Below, piece by piece: positions 32,738 to 40,861 of a DNA stretch of 64,000 nucleotides. The notes below the pieces were generated by a model that was not told where the DNA came from, did no database searches, and worked only from the letters and a program-made list of their open reading frames with translations. Position 1 is the first letter of the stretch. The number at the start of each line of letters is the position of its first letter. Location of the stretch: assembly GCA_963930055.1 (NCBI GenBank), contig CAWVKS010000008.1, positions 186,001 through 250,000 of the forward strand. Direction: 5' to 3'. The DNA comes from Pullichristensenella sp963930055. Its GTDB lineage: Bacteria; Bacillota; Clostridia; Christensenellales; Aristaeellaceae. A program made the translations under genes and the position numbers.

Positions 32738-34642
32738 CTATTTATCCGAAAGTTGCCACAGTTGCCAGGCCGCGTCCGTGGGCATGCGCCAGTCGCCGCG
32801 CGGCGAGAGGGACACGCTGCCCACCTTGGGGCCGTCCGGGATGCAGCTGCGCTTGAACTGCTGCTGGAAGAATCGCCGCGTGAACACCGTCAGCCACTTG
32901 CGGATGGTCTCCTCGTCGTACTCGCCGGCAAAGGCGATCTTGGCAAGACGCAGTATCTTCCCCGGCGCGGCGCGGCGGCGCAGCATGTGGTAGAGGAAGA
33001 AATCGTGCAGGCGGTAGGGGCCGACCAGGTCCTCGGTTTTCTGGGCGATCTCGCCGTCTTTGGGCGGCAAAAGCTCGGGGCTGACGGGCGTGTCCAGCAC
33101 GTCGAGCAGCGCCTTTTGAAGCTCTGGCGTGGCGGCGTGCGAGGCCTCGTAGGCCACGAGGTGGCGGATGAGCGTCTTGGGGATGGAGCAGTTGACGCCG
33201 TACATGCTCATGTGGTCGCCGTTGTAGGTGGCCCAGCCCAGCGCGCTCTCGGAAAGGTCGCCCGTGCCCACCACCAGGCCGTTTTCGGCGTTGGCGATGT
33301 CCATGAGCACCTGCGTGCGCTCGCGGGCCTGCGCGTTTTCGTAGGCGGTGGAGCGGTCCTCCGGGGAAAGGCCGATGTCGGACATGTGCTGGAGCGTCGC
33401 CTTCTGTATGTCGATGACGCGGAAGTCCGCGCCCACCTCGCGGGCCATGACCTCGGCGTTGGAGCGCGTGCGCTGCGTGGTGCCGAAGCAGGGCATGGTC
33501 ACGGCGGTGAGGTGACCGGCGTCCATGCCCGCCAGCTTCAAAGCGCGCACGCACACCAGCAGCGCCAGCGTGGAATCCAGCCCGCCGGACACGCCCAGCA
33601 CCAGCTTCTGCGCGCGGGTGTGGCGCAGGCGGCGGGCCAGGCCGTGCGCCTGGATGGAGAGCAGCTCCTCGGCGCGCTCGGAAAGGCGGCCCGGGTCGTG
33701 GGGGATAAAGGGCGCGGGGTCGATGAAGCGGCGCAGCTCAAGCGCGCGTAGCGGCTGGGAGAACGAGACCGTCCCGCAGGCCCCGCCCACGCCCTCGCGG
33801 AAGTCGTTGTTGGCGCGGCGCTCGAGGGCGAGGAAGCCCACGTCCGCGTCGGCAAAGAGCAGCCCCTCGTAAAACGGCTCGGACTCGGCCAACTTGCTGC
33901 CGTACTCGTAGATCAGCGAATGCCCGGCAAAGACCACGTCCTGCGTGGATTCGTCCGGCCCGGCCCCGGCGTAGACATAGGCCGCCGCCAGCCGCGCGGA
34001 CTGGGAGGACACCAGTTCGCGCCGGTAATCGCGCTTGCCGGCGAGGGCGTCGCTGGCCGAGGGGTTCAAAAGCACCGTCGCCCCGGCGAGGGCGAGGCGG
34101 ACGCCGGTGGGCAGGGGCGCCCAGAGGTCCTCGCAGATCTCCACGCCCACGACGAACTCCGGCAGCTCCCGGCAGGCAAAGAGCAGATCGGCGGCGAAGG
34201 GGATCTCCTCGCCGAACCAATGAAGCGCGCGCCGCCCCTCGAAGGCGGGGGCGAACTGGCGCAGCTCGTAGAACTCGGCGTAGTTGGGCAGGTGCGTCTT
34301 GGGCACGACGCCCAGCACATGCCCGCCTTGCAGCACCGCCGCGCAGTTGTACAGGCAGTTGCCGTCGGCCACGGGAAGGCCGACGACGATGAGCATGTCC
34401 GCTTCCCGCGTCTTTTCCAGCACGGCTTTCAGCCCCTCCAGCGCCCCGCGCACGAGGCGGTCGTGCAAAAACAGGTCGCCGCAGGTGTAGCCGGTGAGGC
34501 ACAGTTCGGGAAACACGCAGACGTTCGCGCCCTGCGAAGCCGCTTCCAGGGCCAGGCGCGCGATCTCCGCGGCGTTTTTCTCCACATTGGCCACTTCCAG
34601 CGCCGGGGTGGCCGCGCACAGGCGCACAAATCCGTCGAACAT
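32738..34642 (-). CDS. nadE: Glutamine-dependent NAD synthetase
   Basis: Last step of NAD synthesis, amidating nicotinate adenine dinucleotide. 634 residues. The N-terminal nitrilase-like glutaminase domain has the Glu-Lys-Cys triad in FPELCLTGYT, VPKTHLPNYAEF and VGVEICEDLW. The C-terminal ammonia-dependent synthetase domain has the PP-loop VSGGLDSTLALLV and GTGDLSESALGWATYNGDHM. The length fits the two-domain class. It is last in the pfkB-mnmG-rsmG-nadE run (46-bp gap). Its last codons are the breakpoint sequence of the neighbouring lipoprotein duplication. Confidence 0.96.
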   Translation of the reverse strand: MFDGFVRLCAATPALEVANVEKNAAEIARLALEAASQGANVCVFPELCLTGYTCGDLFLHDRLVRGALEGLKAVLEKTREADMLIVVGLPVADGNCLYNCAAVLQGGHVLGVVPKTHLPNYAEFYELRQFAPAFEGRRALHWFGEEIPFAADLLFACRELPEFVVGVEICEDLWAPLPTGVRLALAGATVLLNPSASDALAGKRDYRRELVSSQSARLAAAYVYAGAGPDESTQDVVFAGHSLIYEYGSKLAESEPFYEGLLFADADVGFLALERRANNDFREGVGGACGTVSFSQPLRALELRRFIDPAPFIPHDPGRLSERAEELLSIQAHGLARRLRHTRAQKLVLGVSGGLDSTLALLVCVRALKLAGMDAGHLTAVTMPCFGTTQRTRSNAEVMAREVGADFRVIDIQKATLQHMSDIGLSPEDRSTAYENAQARERTQVLMDIANAENGLVVGTGDLSESALGWATYNGDHMSMYGVNCSIPKTLIRHLVAYEASHAATPELQKALLDVLDTPVSPELLPPKDGEIAQKTEDLVGPYRLHDFFLYHMLRRRAAPGKILRLAKIAFAGEYDEETIRKWLTVFTRRFFQQQFKRSCIPDGPKVGSVSLSPRGDWRMPTDAAWQLWQLSDK

Positions 34643-34688
34643 GGTCGCTCCTCCTTTGAGTCCGTGTCGGTCGTTGCAGGGCGCGCCG

Positions 34689-35390
34689 TTACAGCGGGCG
34701 CTTTTCCGGCACGCCCACGCGCCGGGGGTATTTTTCCGGGGTGGGCGCGGTCTTTGTAAGCACGGCCAGCGTGTGCGCCCAGTCGCGCCCGGGGATGGGG
34801 ACTTCCTCGATGGCGAAAAGCCGCCCGCCCAGCGCTTCCAGCGCGTTTTGCGCCGCCTCCGCCTCCGCCGCCGCGCCCGGGCCTTTGAGCGCCACGGCCT
34901 TCCCGCCCACGCGCACCAGCGGCAACAGCAGTTCGCACAGCACGTTCAGCGGCGCGACCGCCCGCGCCGTGGCCGCGTCGAAGCTCTCGCGCAAAGCGCC
35001 GCGCCCGGCCTCCTCGGCGCGCAGGCACACGGCCTCGGCGTTGAGGGAAAGTTCCTCAATAACGCCGCGCAAAAACTCCACGCGCTTTAAAAGAGAGTCC
35101 ATCAGCACAAAATGCGTCCCGGGCAGAAAGATGGAAAGCGGTACGCCGGGGAAGCCCGCGCCGCTGCCCACGTCCACGCACGTCTTTGCGCCGGAAAGAT
35201 GGGGAAGCGGCGCGAGGGAATCGAGGTAGTTGCGGTCGATGGCCTCGGCGGGGTCGGCGCTCACGCGCGTGAGGTTCATGCGCGCGTTGGCCTCTATGAG
35301 CAGAGAGTGAAAGGCGGCGAGCTTTTCCGCCTGTTCCGCCTCCGCCGCCACGCCCGCGGCCTTGAGCCGCGCTTTGAGCAGTTCCCGCAT
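34689..35390 (-). CDS. rsmG: 16S rRNA (guanine-527-N7) methyltransferase
   Basis: SAM-dependent methylation of 16S rRNA G527. 233 residues. RsmG/GidB motifs are NLTRVSADPAEAIDRNYLDSLAPL, the SAM motif VDVGSGAGFPGVPLSIFLP, LMDSLLKRVEFLRGV and ATARAVAPLNVLCEL. It is adjacent to mnmG by 12 bp, the classic gidA-gidB pairing. GGAGGGAAC is upstream of the ATG. Confidence 0.95.
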   Translation of the reverse strand: MRELLKARLKAAGVAAEAEQAEKLAAFHSLLIEANARMNLTRVSADPAEAIDRNYLDSLAPLPHLSGAKTCVDVGSGAGFPGVPLSIFLPGTHFVLMDSLLKRVEFLRGVIEELSLNAEAVCLRAEEAGRGALRESFDAATARAVAPLNVLCELLLPLVRVGGKAVALKGPGAAAEAEAAQNALEALGGRLFAIEEVPIPGRDWAHTLAVLTKTAPTPEKYPRRVGVPEKRPL

Positions 35391-35402
35391 GGGCGTTCCC
35401 TC

Positions 35403-37211
35403 CTATTCCCCGGCCGGTTTCCGCGCGCGCTCGTGGCGGCGCTTTTCCAGCCAGATGGTGAGCACCGTCACATCGCCCGGCGACACGCCCGGGATGCGCG
35501 ATGCCTGCCCGAGGGAGGCGGGGCGCTGGCGGTCGAGCTTTTCCCGCGCCTCCAGCCGCAATCCGTCCATGTGCAGATAGTCCGCATCCGCGGGCAGGGG
35601 CATGCTCTCCAGCCGCCGGAAGCGGCGCACGTCGGCCATCTGCCTGTCGATGTAGCCCTCGTATTTGATCTCGATCTCCAGCTGCCGCCCCGTCTCCGGC
35701 GAGACTTCCGGCGCCTGCGCGGCGATTTGGGCAAACGTCGCCTCCGGCTTGCGCAGGGGCACGTCCAGCCGTCGCTCCTTGAGAAGCGCGCGGGCGCGTT
35801 CCAGTTCCTCGCGGCGGCGCAGCATGCGCTCGTAGCGCTCGCGCGTGGCAAGGCCGGCGTTGTAGCCGCGCTCAGTGAGGCGGAAATCGGCGTTGTCCTG
35901 CCGCAGCACCAGCCGGTATTCGGCGCGCGAGGTCATCATACGGTAGGGCTCGTCCACGCCCTTGGTGACCAGGTCGTCCACCAGCACGCCCAGATAGCCG
36001 TCGTCGCGTGAGAGAAGCAGAGGCTCGCGCCCGGAAAGCCAGAGCGCGGCGTTGATGCCGGCATAGACGCCCTGCGCGGCGGCCTCTTCATAGCCCGAGG
36101 TGCCGTTCACCTGCCCGGCGAACCACAGCCCCGCGATCTCGCGCGAAGCGAGCGCCCCGGTGAGGGCGGTGGGGTCGATGCAGTCGTACTCGATGGCGTA
36201 GGCCAATCGCACAAGGCGCGCGTTTTCCAGCCCCGGCACGGTGCGGTAAAAGGCGCGCTGCACCTCCTCCGGCATCGAGGTGGACATGCCCTGCGCGTAC
36301 CATTCCGTGGTGTACAGCCCCTCGGGCTCGAGGAACACGGGGTGGCGCTCCTTGTCCTTGAAGCGCACGACTTTATCCTCAATGGAGGGGCAGTAGCGCG
36401 CCCCCGTGCCGTGGATGGAGCCGGTGTACATCGGCGCGCGGTGCAGGTTGGCAAGGAGAATTTCGTGCGTCTCCCTGGTGGTATAGGTCAGATAGCAGAG
36501 GGCGCGGTTTTTCAGCGCCATAGCGTCGGTCAAAAACGAAAACGGCGTCACCGGCTCGTCGCCCGGCTGCGGCTCCATTTTGGAAAAGTCGATGGTGCGG
36601 CCGTCGAGGCGCGCGGGCGTGCCGGTCTTGAAGCGGCGGATGGCAAAGCCGAGGCCGCTCAGGCAGTCTGTGAGGGCGTTGGCGGCCAGCAGCCCCTGCG
36701 GCCCGCCGTTCCACGCGCACTCGCCGATGATGATGCGGCTTTTTAAGTACACCCCGGCGCAGATGACCGCCGCGCGGCAGGCGACGCGCTCGCCCGTGGT
36801 GGTGGTCACGCCCACCACGCGGCCGTTTTGCACCTCGATGCGGGAAACTTCCGCCTGCCGCACTTCGAGGCGGTCTTGATCGTCCACGGCGCGGCGCATG
36901 CGCAGGCGGTATTGCAGTTTGTCCGCCTGCGCGCGCAGAGAGTGCACCGCCGGGCCCTTGCCGGTGTTGAGCATGCGCGACTGGATGAACGTATCGTCGA
37001 TGGCCCGGCCCATCTCGCCGCCCAGCGCGTCCACTTCGCGCACCAGGTGCCCCTTGCCCGTGCCGCCGATGGCAGGGTTGCAGGGCATCAGCGCCAGCGC
37101 GTCGAGGTTGAGCGTCAAAAGCAGCGTCCTGTGGCCCATGCGGGCCAGTGCCAGCGCCGCCTCGCAGCCGGCGTGTCCCGCGCCGACGACCACCGCGTCA
37201 AAAGTCTCCAA
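35403..37211 (-). CDS. mnmG: tRNA uridine-34 carboxymethylaminomethyl modification enzyme, FAD subunit
   Basis: With MnmE, installs the cmnm5 group on wobble U34 of several tRNAs. 602 residues, a little under the usual 620-630. It shows the FAD-binding DAVVVGAGHAGCEAALALARMG-type start (residues 5 onwards), the signature GGTGKGHLVREVDALGGEMG, FKTGTPARLDGRTID and the second signature GYEEAAAQGVYAGINAAL. The C-terminal helical region is complete, ending with basic residues. GAGGA precedes the start. MnmE is not in the window. Confidence 0.95.
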   Translation of the reverse strand: METFDAVVVGAGHAGCEAALALARMGHRTLLLTLNLDALALMPCNPAIGGTGKGHLVREVDALGGEMGRAIDDTFIQSRMLNTGKGPAVHSLRAQADKLQYRLRMRRAVDDQDRLEVRQAEVSRIEVQNGRVVGVTTTTGERVACRAAVICAGVYLKSRIIIGECAWNGGPQGLLAANALTDCLSGLGFAIRRFKTGTPARLDGRTIDFSKMEPQPGDEPVTPFSFLTDAMALKNRALCYLTYTTRETHEILLANLHRAPMYTGSIHGTGARYCPSIEDKVVRFKDKERHPVFLEPEGLYTTEWYAQGMSTSMPEEVQRAFYRTVPGLENARLVRLAYAIEYDCIDPTALTGALASREIAGLWFAGQVNGTSGYEEAAAQGVYAGINAALWLSGREPLLLSRDDGYLGVLVDDLVTKGVDEPYRMMTSRAEYRLVLRQDNADFRLTERGYNAGLATRERYERMLRRREELERARALLKERRLDVPLRKPEATFAQIAAQAPEVSPETGRQLEIEIKYEGYIDRQMADVRRFRRLESMPLPADADYLHMDGLRLEAREKLDRQRPASLGQASRIPGVSPGDVTVLTIWLEKRRHERARKPAGE

Positions 37212-37223
37212 ATCGCGTCCTCC

Positions 37224-38168
37224 TCAGTTTTCCCTGTTTTTGCCGCGCAGGAGCGGCTGTATTTCCTTCCAGCCCACGCGCGCGGCGGGGAACATTTGGG
37301 CGTTGGCCGCGCCCGCGGCGTTGGCAAGCGAAAGCGCTTCTTCGTCCGGCCAGCCGCGCAGGGCGGCAAACAGGTACGCGGCCAGAAAGCTGTCGCCCGA
37401 GCCGACGGGGTTGACGGTTTTCACCTTCGGCGCGGGGGCGTACAGCTCCGCGCGCGCCCCGAGGGTGAGCGGCAAAAGCTCCGCCGGAGCGAGCGCGTCC
37501 GCGCCCACCAGACAGCAGCCGCGCCCGCCCAGGGAAACCAGCACGCTCCCCACGCCGCGCTCTATCAATTCCCACGCGGACGATGGGTCGGCAGAGCCGG
37601 TCAGCGCCTCCAGTTCGCGCTCGTTGGGCTTCAAAAGGTCGGGGCAGCCCTCCACGCCCTCGAAAAGCGCCGCGCCGTTGCTGTCCAGCACGGTGGCGAC
37701 GCCCATCTGTTTCGCCCGCCGCAGTATGCCCGCCACGCGCCCTGCCGCCGCCTTACCCGGCGCGGAGCCGCACACGGCCAGCACACGCGCGCCGGGCAGG
37801 GCGGAAAACAGCTTATCTTCCAGACGGTCGAGATCTTTCTCCGTCAGCGGTTCCCCGGCGCGGTAGTCCACCTTTTGGGCGAAGTCCCCCTCGCGCGCCC
37901 AGGTGTCGATGACGCGCGTGGGCGCGGGGACGTCCACGGGCAATACGTCGACGCCTTCCTCGCTTGCCAGTTCCAGGAACCGCGCCCCCGTCTCCCCGCC
38001 CAGGGGGCAGACGGCGCGCGCCTGCACGCCCAGCGCGGCAAGCACGCGGGCGACGTTTACGCCCTTGCCGCCCGTCTGCCATTCCTCGCGCTTTACGGGC
38101 AGGCCGAAATCCCCGACCCACAGCGTGCGGTCGAGGCAGGGGTTGAGCGTCAGCGTACAAACTTCCAT
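37224..38168 (-). CDS. 1-phosphofructokinase-family sugar kinase (PfkB fold)
   Basis: Phosphorylates a sugar phosphate, probably fructose 1-phosphate or tagatose 6-phosphate. 314 residues. The hexose-kinase opening TLTLNPCLDRTLWV and TGGKGVNVARVLAALG are present. LKPNERELEALTG follows, and the catalytic anion-hole motif is NPVGSGDSFLAAYL. No PTS or sugar transporter lies nearby, so the substrate is open. The ATG at 38168 is fixed by homology yet lies only 6 nt after a TATAAT, with no Shine-Dalgarno, so the mRNA is probably leaderless. First gene of the mnmG cluster. Confidence 0.87.
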   Translation of the reverse strand: MEVCTLTLNPCLDRTLWVGDFGLPVKREEWQTGGKGVNVARVLAALGVQARAVCPLGGETGARFLELASEEGVDVLPVDVPAPTRVIDTWAREGDFAQKVDYRAGEPLTEKDLDRLEDKLFSALPGARVLAVCGSAPGKAAAGRVAGILRRAKQMGVATVLDSNGAALFEGVEGCPDLLKPNERELEALTGSADPSSAWELIERGVGSVLVSLGGRGCCLVGADALAPAELLPLTLGARAELYAPAPKVKTVNPVGSGDSFLAAYLFAALRGWPDEEALSLANAAGAANAQMFPAARVGWKEIQPLLRGKNREN

Positions 38169-38174
38169 ACTACC

Positions 38175-38180
38175 ATTATA
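38175..38180 (-). promoter_or_regulatory. -10 box directly before pfkB-like gene (leaderless start)
   Basis: TATAAT on the minus strand with GGTAGT between it and the ATG. The -35 region (GTCCGG at 17 bp) is poor. Transcription would begin at about the A of the start codon. Confidence 0.6.
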
Positions 38181-38234
38181 GCGCGTCCCGCCCCGTCCCG
38201 GACATGGTTACGAACATTTTACAGGGCACGCCGC

Positions 38235-38263
38235 TTGTGTGTACCCCTCGACGGTGCTAGAAT
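38235..38263 (+). promoter_or_regulatory. feoAB promoter
   Basis: TTGTGT (38235-38240), 17-bp spacer, TAGAAT (38258-38263). No recognisable Fur or IdeR box was seen in the 140-bp divergent region. Confidence 0.65.
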
Positions 38264-38308
38264 AAAAAGCGGAAAGTTTCCCTACGCTAACTTTGGGAGG
38301 GAAGGCCT

Positions 38309-38545
38309 ATGGAACTGACCCTGAAAGCGCTGAAAGACGGCGAAAAGGGCGTGGTCGAGCGCCTGACGCTCACCGGGCCGACCAAGCGCCGCCTCATCGA
38401 AATGGGCATCACACCGGGCACGGAGGTGCGCGTGCTCAAGCGCGCCCCGCTGGGCGATCCCATCGAGGTCTATCTGCGCCGCTATACGCTGACGCTGCGC
38501 GCCGAGGACGCGCGCAACATCTACGTAAGGAGGGTGGAGGCATGA
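38309..38545 (+). CDS. feoA: Ferrous iron transport protein A
   Basis: A 78-residue SH3-like cytoplasmic partner of FeoB. Conserved block GVVERLTLTGPTKRRLIEMG, then ITPGTEVRVLKRAPLGDPIE and LTLRAEDARNIYVRRVEA, typical of FeoA. GGGAGGGAAGG lies upstream of the ATG. The stop overlaps the feoB start as ATGA. Confidence 0.94.
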   Translation: MELTLKALKDGEKGVVERLTLTGPTKRRLIEMGITPGTEVRVLKRAPLGDPIEVYLRRYTLTLRAEDARNIYVRRVEA

Positions 38546-40689
38546 GCATCACCATCGCTCTGGCGGGCAACCCCAACAGCGGCAAGACCACGCTGTTCAA
38601 CGCCCTCACCGGCTCCAACCAGTACGTGGGCAACTGGCCGGGCGTCACCGTGGAGCGCAAGGAGGCGCGCTTTGACTTAAAGGGCGAGGAGGCCACGCTG
38701 GTGGACCTGCCCGGCGTCTATTCGCTTTCCCCCTATTCCATCGAGGAAAACATCACCCGCCACTTCATTGCCCAGCACGCGCCGGACGTTGTTTTGAACA
38801 TCGTCGACGCCACCAACATCGAGCGCAACCTCTACCTCACGTTGCAGCTGATGGAACTGGAGCGCCCCGTGGTCATCGCCCTCAACCTCATGGACGAGTT
38901 GGAGCGGCGCGGCATCAGGCCGGACTGCAAGGCGCTCTCCCGCCTGCTGGGCGCGCCGGTGGTGCCTATCTCCGCCAAGAAGGGGCAGGGCTTCGAGGCG
39001 CTGTTTGAGGCCGTCTATCAGCAGGCCAGGCATCCCACCGTGGCCTACGTGGCGCGCCGCTACGACGAAAGCACCCGCCGCGCGCTGGAGGAGATCGTCT
39101 CCGCGCTGGGCGGCTGGGACAGCCACAGCGCCTTCGACCTCGACGAACACCGCGAGCACCGCGACGAGGTGGAGCGCGACGACGACCACTCCGCGCAGGC
39201 GCAGCACCGCCACATCGGCGGCTATGAGGACGAGGGCGACGAGGACTTCGCCCCGCCCACCACCTGGGTGGCCGTGAAGCTTCTGGAGGGCGACGAGGAG
39301 ATCAGGGCCTCGGCGCAGCTTTCCGAGGCGCAGAGAAGCCGCATACGCGCCGCCATCGCCGCCTATGTGGAGCGCGGCCGCGAAAAGCACCCCGGCATCG
39401 ACTCGCTGACACTGATGGTGGACGCGCGCTATGCCGCCATCGAAAAGGCGCTCAATGAATCCGGCTTCCCCCGCCAGCGCGAACACGAGACGACCACTTC
39501 CGACAAGATCGACCGCGTGCTCACCCACCGCGTGTTTGCCTTCCCCATCTTCTTTGCCGTGCTGGCGCTGATGTTCGCCCTCACCTTCGGCTGGCCGGGC
39601 ACGGCGCTCTCCGACCTGGTGGAGCAGGGCGTCGGCCTCCTTTCCGAGGGCGTTTCGGCGGCGCTTTCTTCCGCCCCGGAATGGATACGCGCGCTGCTGG
39701 TGGACGGCGTGCTCGCCGGCGTGGGCGGCGTGCTGGTGTTTCTGCCGCAGATACTCATCATCTTCCTCTTTATGTCCATTCTGGAGGACAGCGGCTACAT
39801 GAGCCGCGCCGCCTTCATCACCGACCGGCTTTTGCGCCGCTTCGGGCTTTCGGGGCGCTCCTTCATCCCCATGCTGATGGGCTTTGGCTGCACCACCACG
39901 GCGGTCATCGCCGCCCGCGGCGTGGAAAACGAGCGCGACCGGCGCATGACCATTCTTCTGACGCCGTTCATGAGCTGCGGCGCGAAGCTGCCGGTCTATG
40001 GCCTCATCACCGCCGCCATCTTCCCCGGCAACAGCGCCCTGGTGGTGCTGAGCCTCTACCTGCTGGGTATCCTCCTCATGGTCGTGGCCGGGCTGGTTTT
40101 GCGCAAGACCACCTTCCGCGAGGGCGAGACGCCCTTTGTCATGGAGCTGCCCGCCTACCGCGTGCCGTCGGTGAAAAACGTCGCCCGCCGCCTCTGGGAC
40201 CGCGCCAAGGACTTCATCGTCCGCGCCGGCACCATCATATTCGCCATGAGCGTGGTGGTGTGGTTTTTGCAGTCCTTCTCGCCGTCTTTCCAGATGGTCA
40301 CCGACCCGGCGCAGTCCATGTTCGGGCGTCTGGGCGCGTTCATCGCCCCCATCTTCGCGCCCCTGGGCTTTGGCGAATGGCAAAAGAGCGTGTCGCTGCT
40401 CTCCGGCCTGGTGGCCAAGGAAGCGGTGGTTTCCACCATGCAGGTGCTCTACGCCGCCGGTTCCACGGCGCAGCTGGGCACGCTGCTGGTGACGAAGTTC
40501 ACCCCGCTGTCGGCCTACGCCTACCTCGTCTTTATCCTCCTCTACACGCCCTGCGTCTCCGCCGTGGCCGCCATCCGCCGCGAGACCGGCTCGTGGAAGT
40601 ACACGCTGCTCTCGGTGCTGATGCAGCTGGGCGTGGCCTACGTGATGGCGCTGCTGGTGTTCCAGGTGGGCAGCCTGCTGGGGGCGTAA
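38542..40689 (+). CDS. feoB: Ferrous iron transporter FeoB
   Basis: GTPase-coupled ferrous iron uptake through the membrane. 715 residues. The N-terminal G domain has G1 GNPNSGKTT (from residue 9), G3 DLPG (55-58) and G4 NLMD (115-118). About residues 193-237, in the helical domain, form an Asp/Glu/His-rich insertion (DEHREHRDEVERDDDHSAQA), a possible metal-sensing or -collecting loop. The membrane domain carries two gate regions, including MLMGFGCTTTAVIAARG, where the usual TVPAI is changed, and GLVAKEAVVSTMQVLY. AGGAGGGTGGAGG is upstream of the ATG. Confidence 0.94.
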   Translation: MSITIALAGNPNSGKTTLFNALTGSNQYVGNWPGVTVERKEARFDLKGEEATLVDLPGVYSLSPYSIEENITRHFIAQHAPDVVLNIVDATNIERNLYLTLQLMELERPVVIALNLMDELERRGIRPDCKALSRLLGAPVVPISAKKGQGFEALFEAVYQQARHPTVAYVARRYDESTRRALEEIVSALGGWDSHSAFDLDEHREHRDEVERDDDHSAQAQHRHIGGYEDEGDEDFAPPTTWVAVKLLEGDEEIRASAQLSEAQRSRIRAAIAAYVERGREKHPGIDSLTLMVDARYAAIEKALNESGFPRQREHETTTSDKIDRVLTHRVFAFPIFFAVLALMFALTFGWPGTALSDLVEQGVGLLSEGVSAALSSAPEWIRALLVDGVLAGVGGVLVFLPQILIIFLFMSILEDSGYMSRAAFITDRLLRRFGLSGRSFIPMLMGFGCTTTAVIAARGVENERDRRMTILLTPFMSCGAKLPVYGLITAAIFPGNSALVVLSLYLLGILLMVVAGLVLRKTTFREGETPFVMELPAYRVPSVKNVARRLWDRAKDFIVRAGTIIFAMSVVVWFLQSFSPSFQMVTDPAQSMFGRLGAFIAPIFAPLGFGEWQKSVSLLSGLVAKEAVVSTMQVLYAAGSTAQLGTLLVTKFTPLSAYAYLVFILLYTPCVSAVAAIRRETGSWKYTLLSVLMQLGVAYVMALLVFQVGSLLGA

Positions 40690-40690
40690 A

Positions 40691-40861
40691 ATGGCCGTTC
40701 TCGCCTATATCGCCGCCTTTGCCGTCATCTTCGCCGCGGCGTGGATACTCATCCGCCGTTTGCGCGCATTTTTCTTGACAAAGGGGCAAAGCGCGTGCGA
40801 TAATTGTCCATATTCCCGCGCCTGCCGCGGACACTGCACGAAGAAGGACGAACGCCGATGA
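40691..40861 (+). CDS. FeoB-associated Cys-rich membrane protein
   Basis: A 56-residue protein. One membrane helix, MAVLAYIAAFAVIFAAAWIL, is followed by a basic stretch and a cysteine cluster CDNCPYSRACRGHC in the order C-x2-C-x5-C-x3-C. This matches the small FeoB-associated proteins found behind feoB in Clostridia and suggests iron or FeS handling at the membrane; its mechanism is not known. It starts 1 bp after the feoB stop and its TGA overlaps the asnA start (ATGA). A promoter for asnA lies within its coding sequence. Confidence 0.85.
   Translation: MAVLAYIAAFAVIFAAAWILIRRLRAFFLTKGQSACDNCPYSRACRGHCTKKDERR
40775..40804 (+). promoter_or_regulatory. Internal promoter for asnA
   Basis: Consensus TTGACA (40775-40780), 18-bp spacer, GATAAT (40799-40804), inside the FeoB-associated gene. 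It would let asnA be expressed independently of iron uptake genes. Confidence 0.65.
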
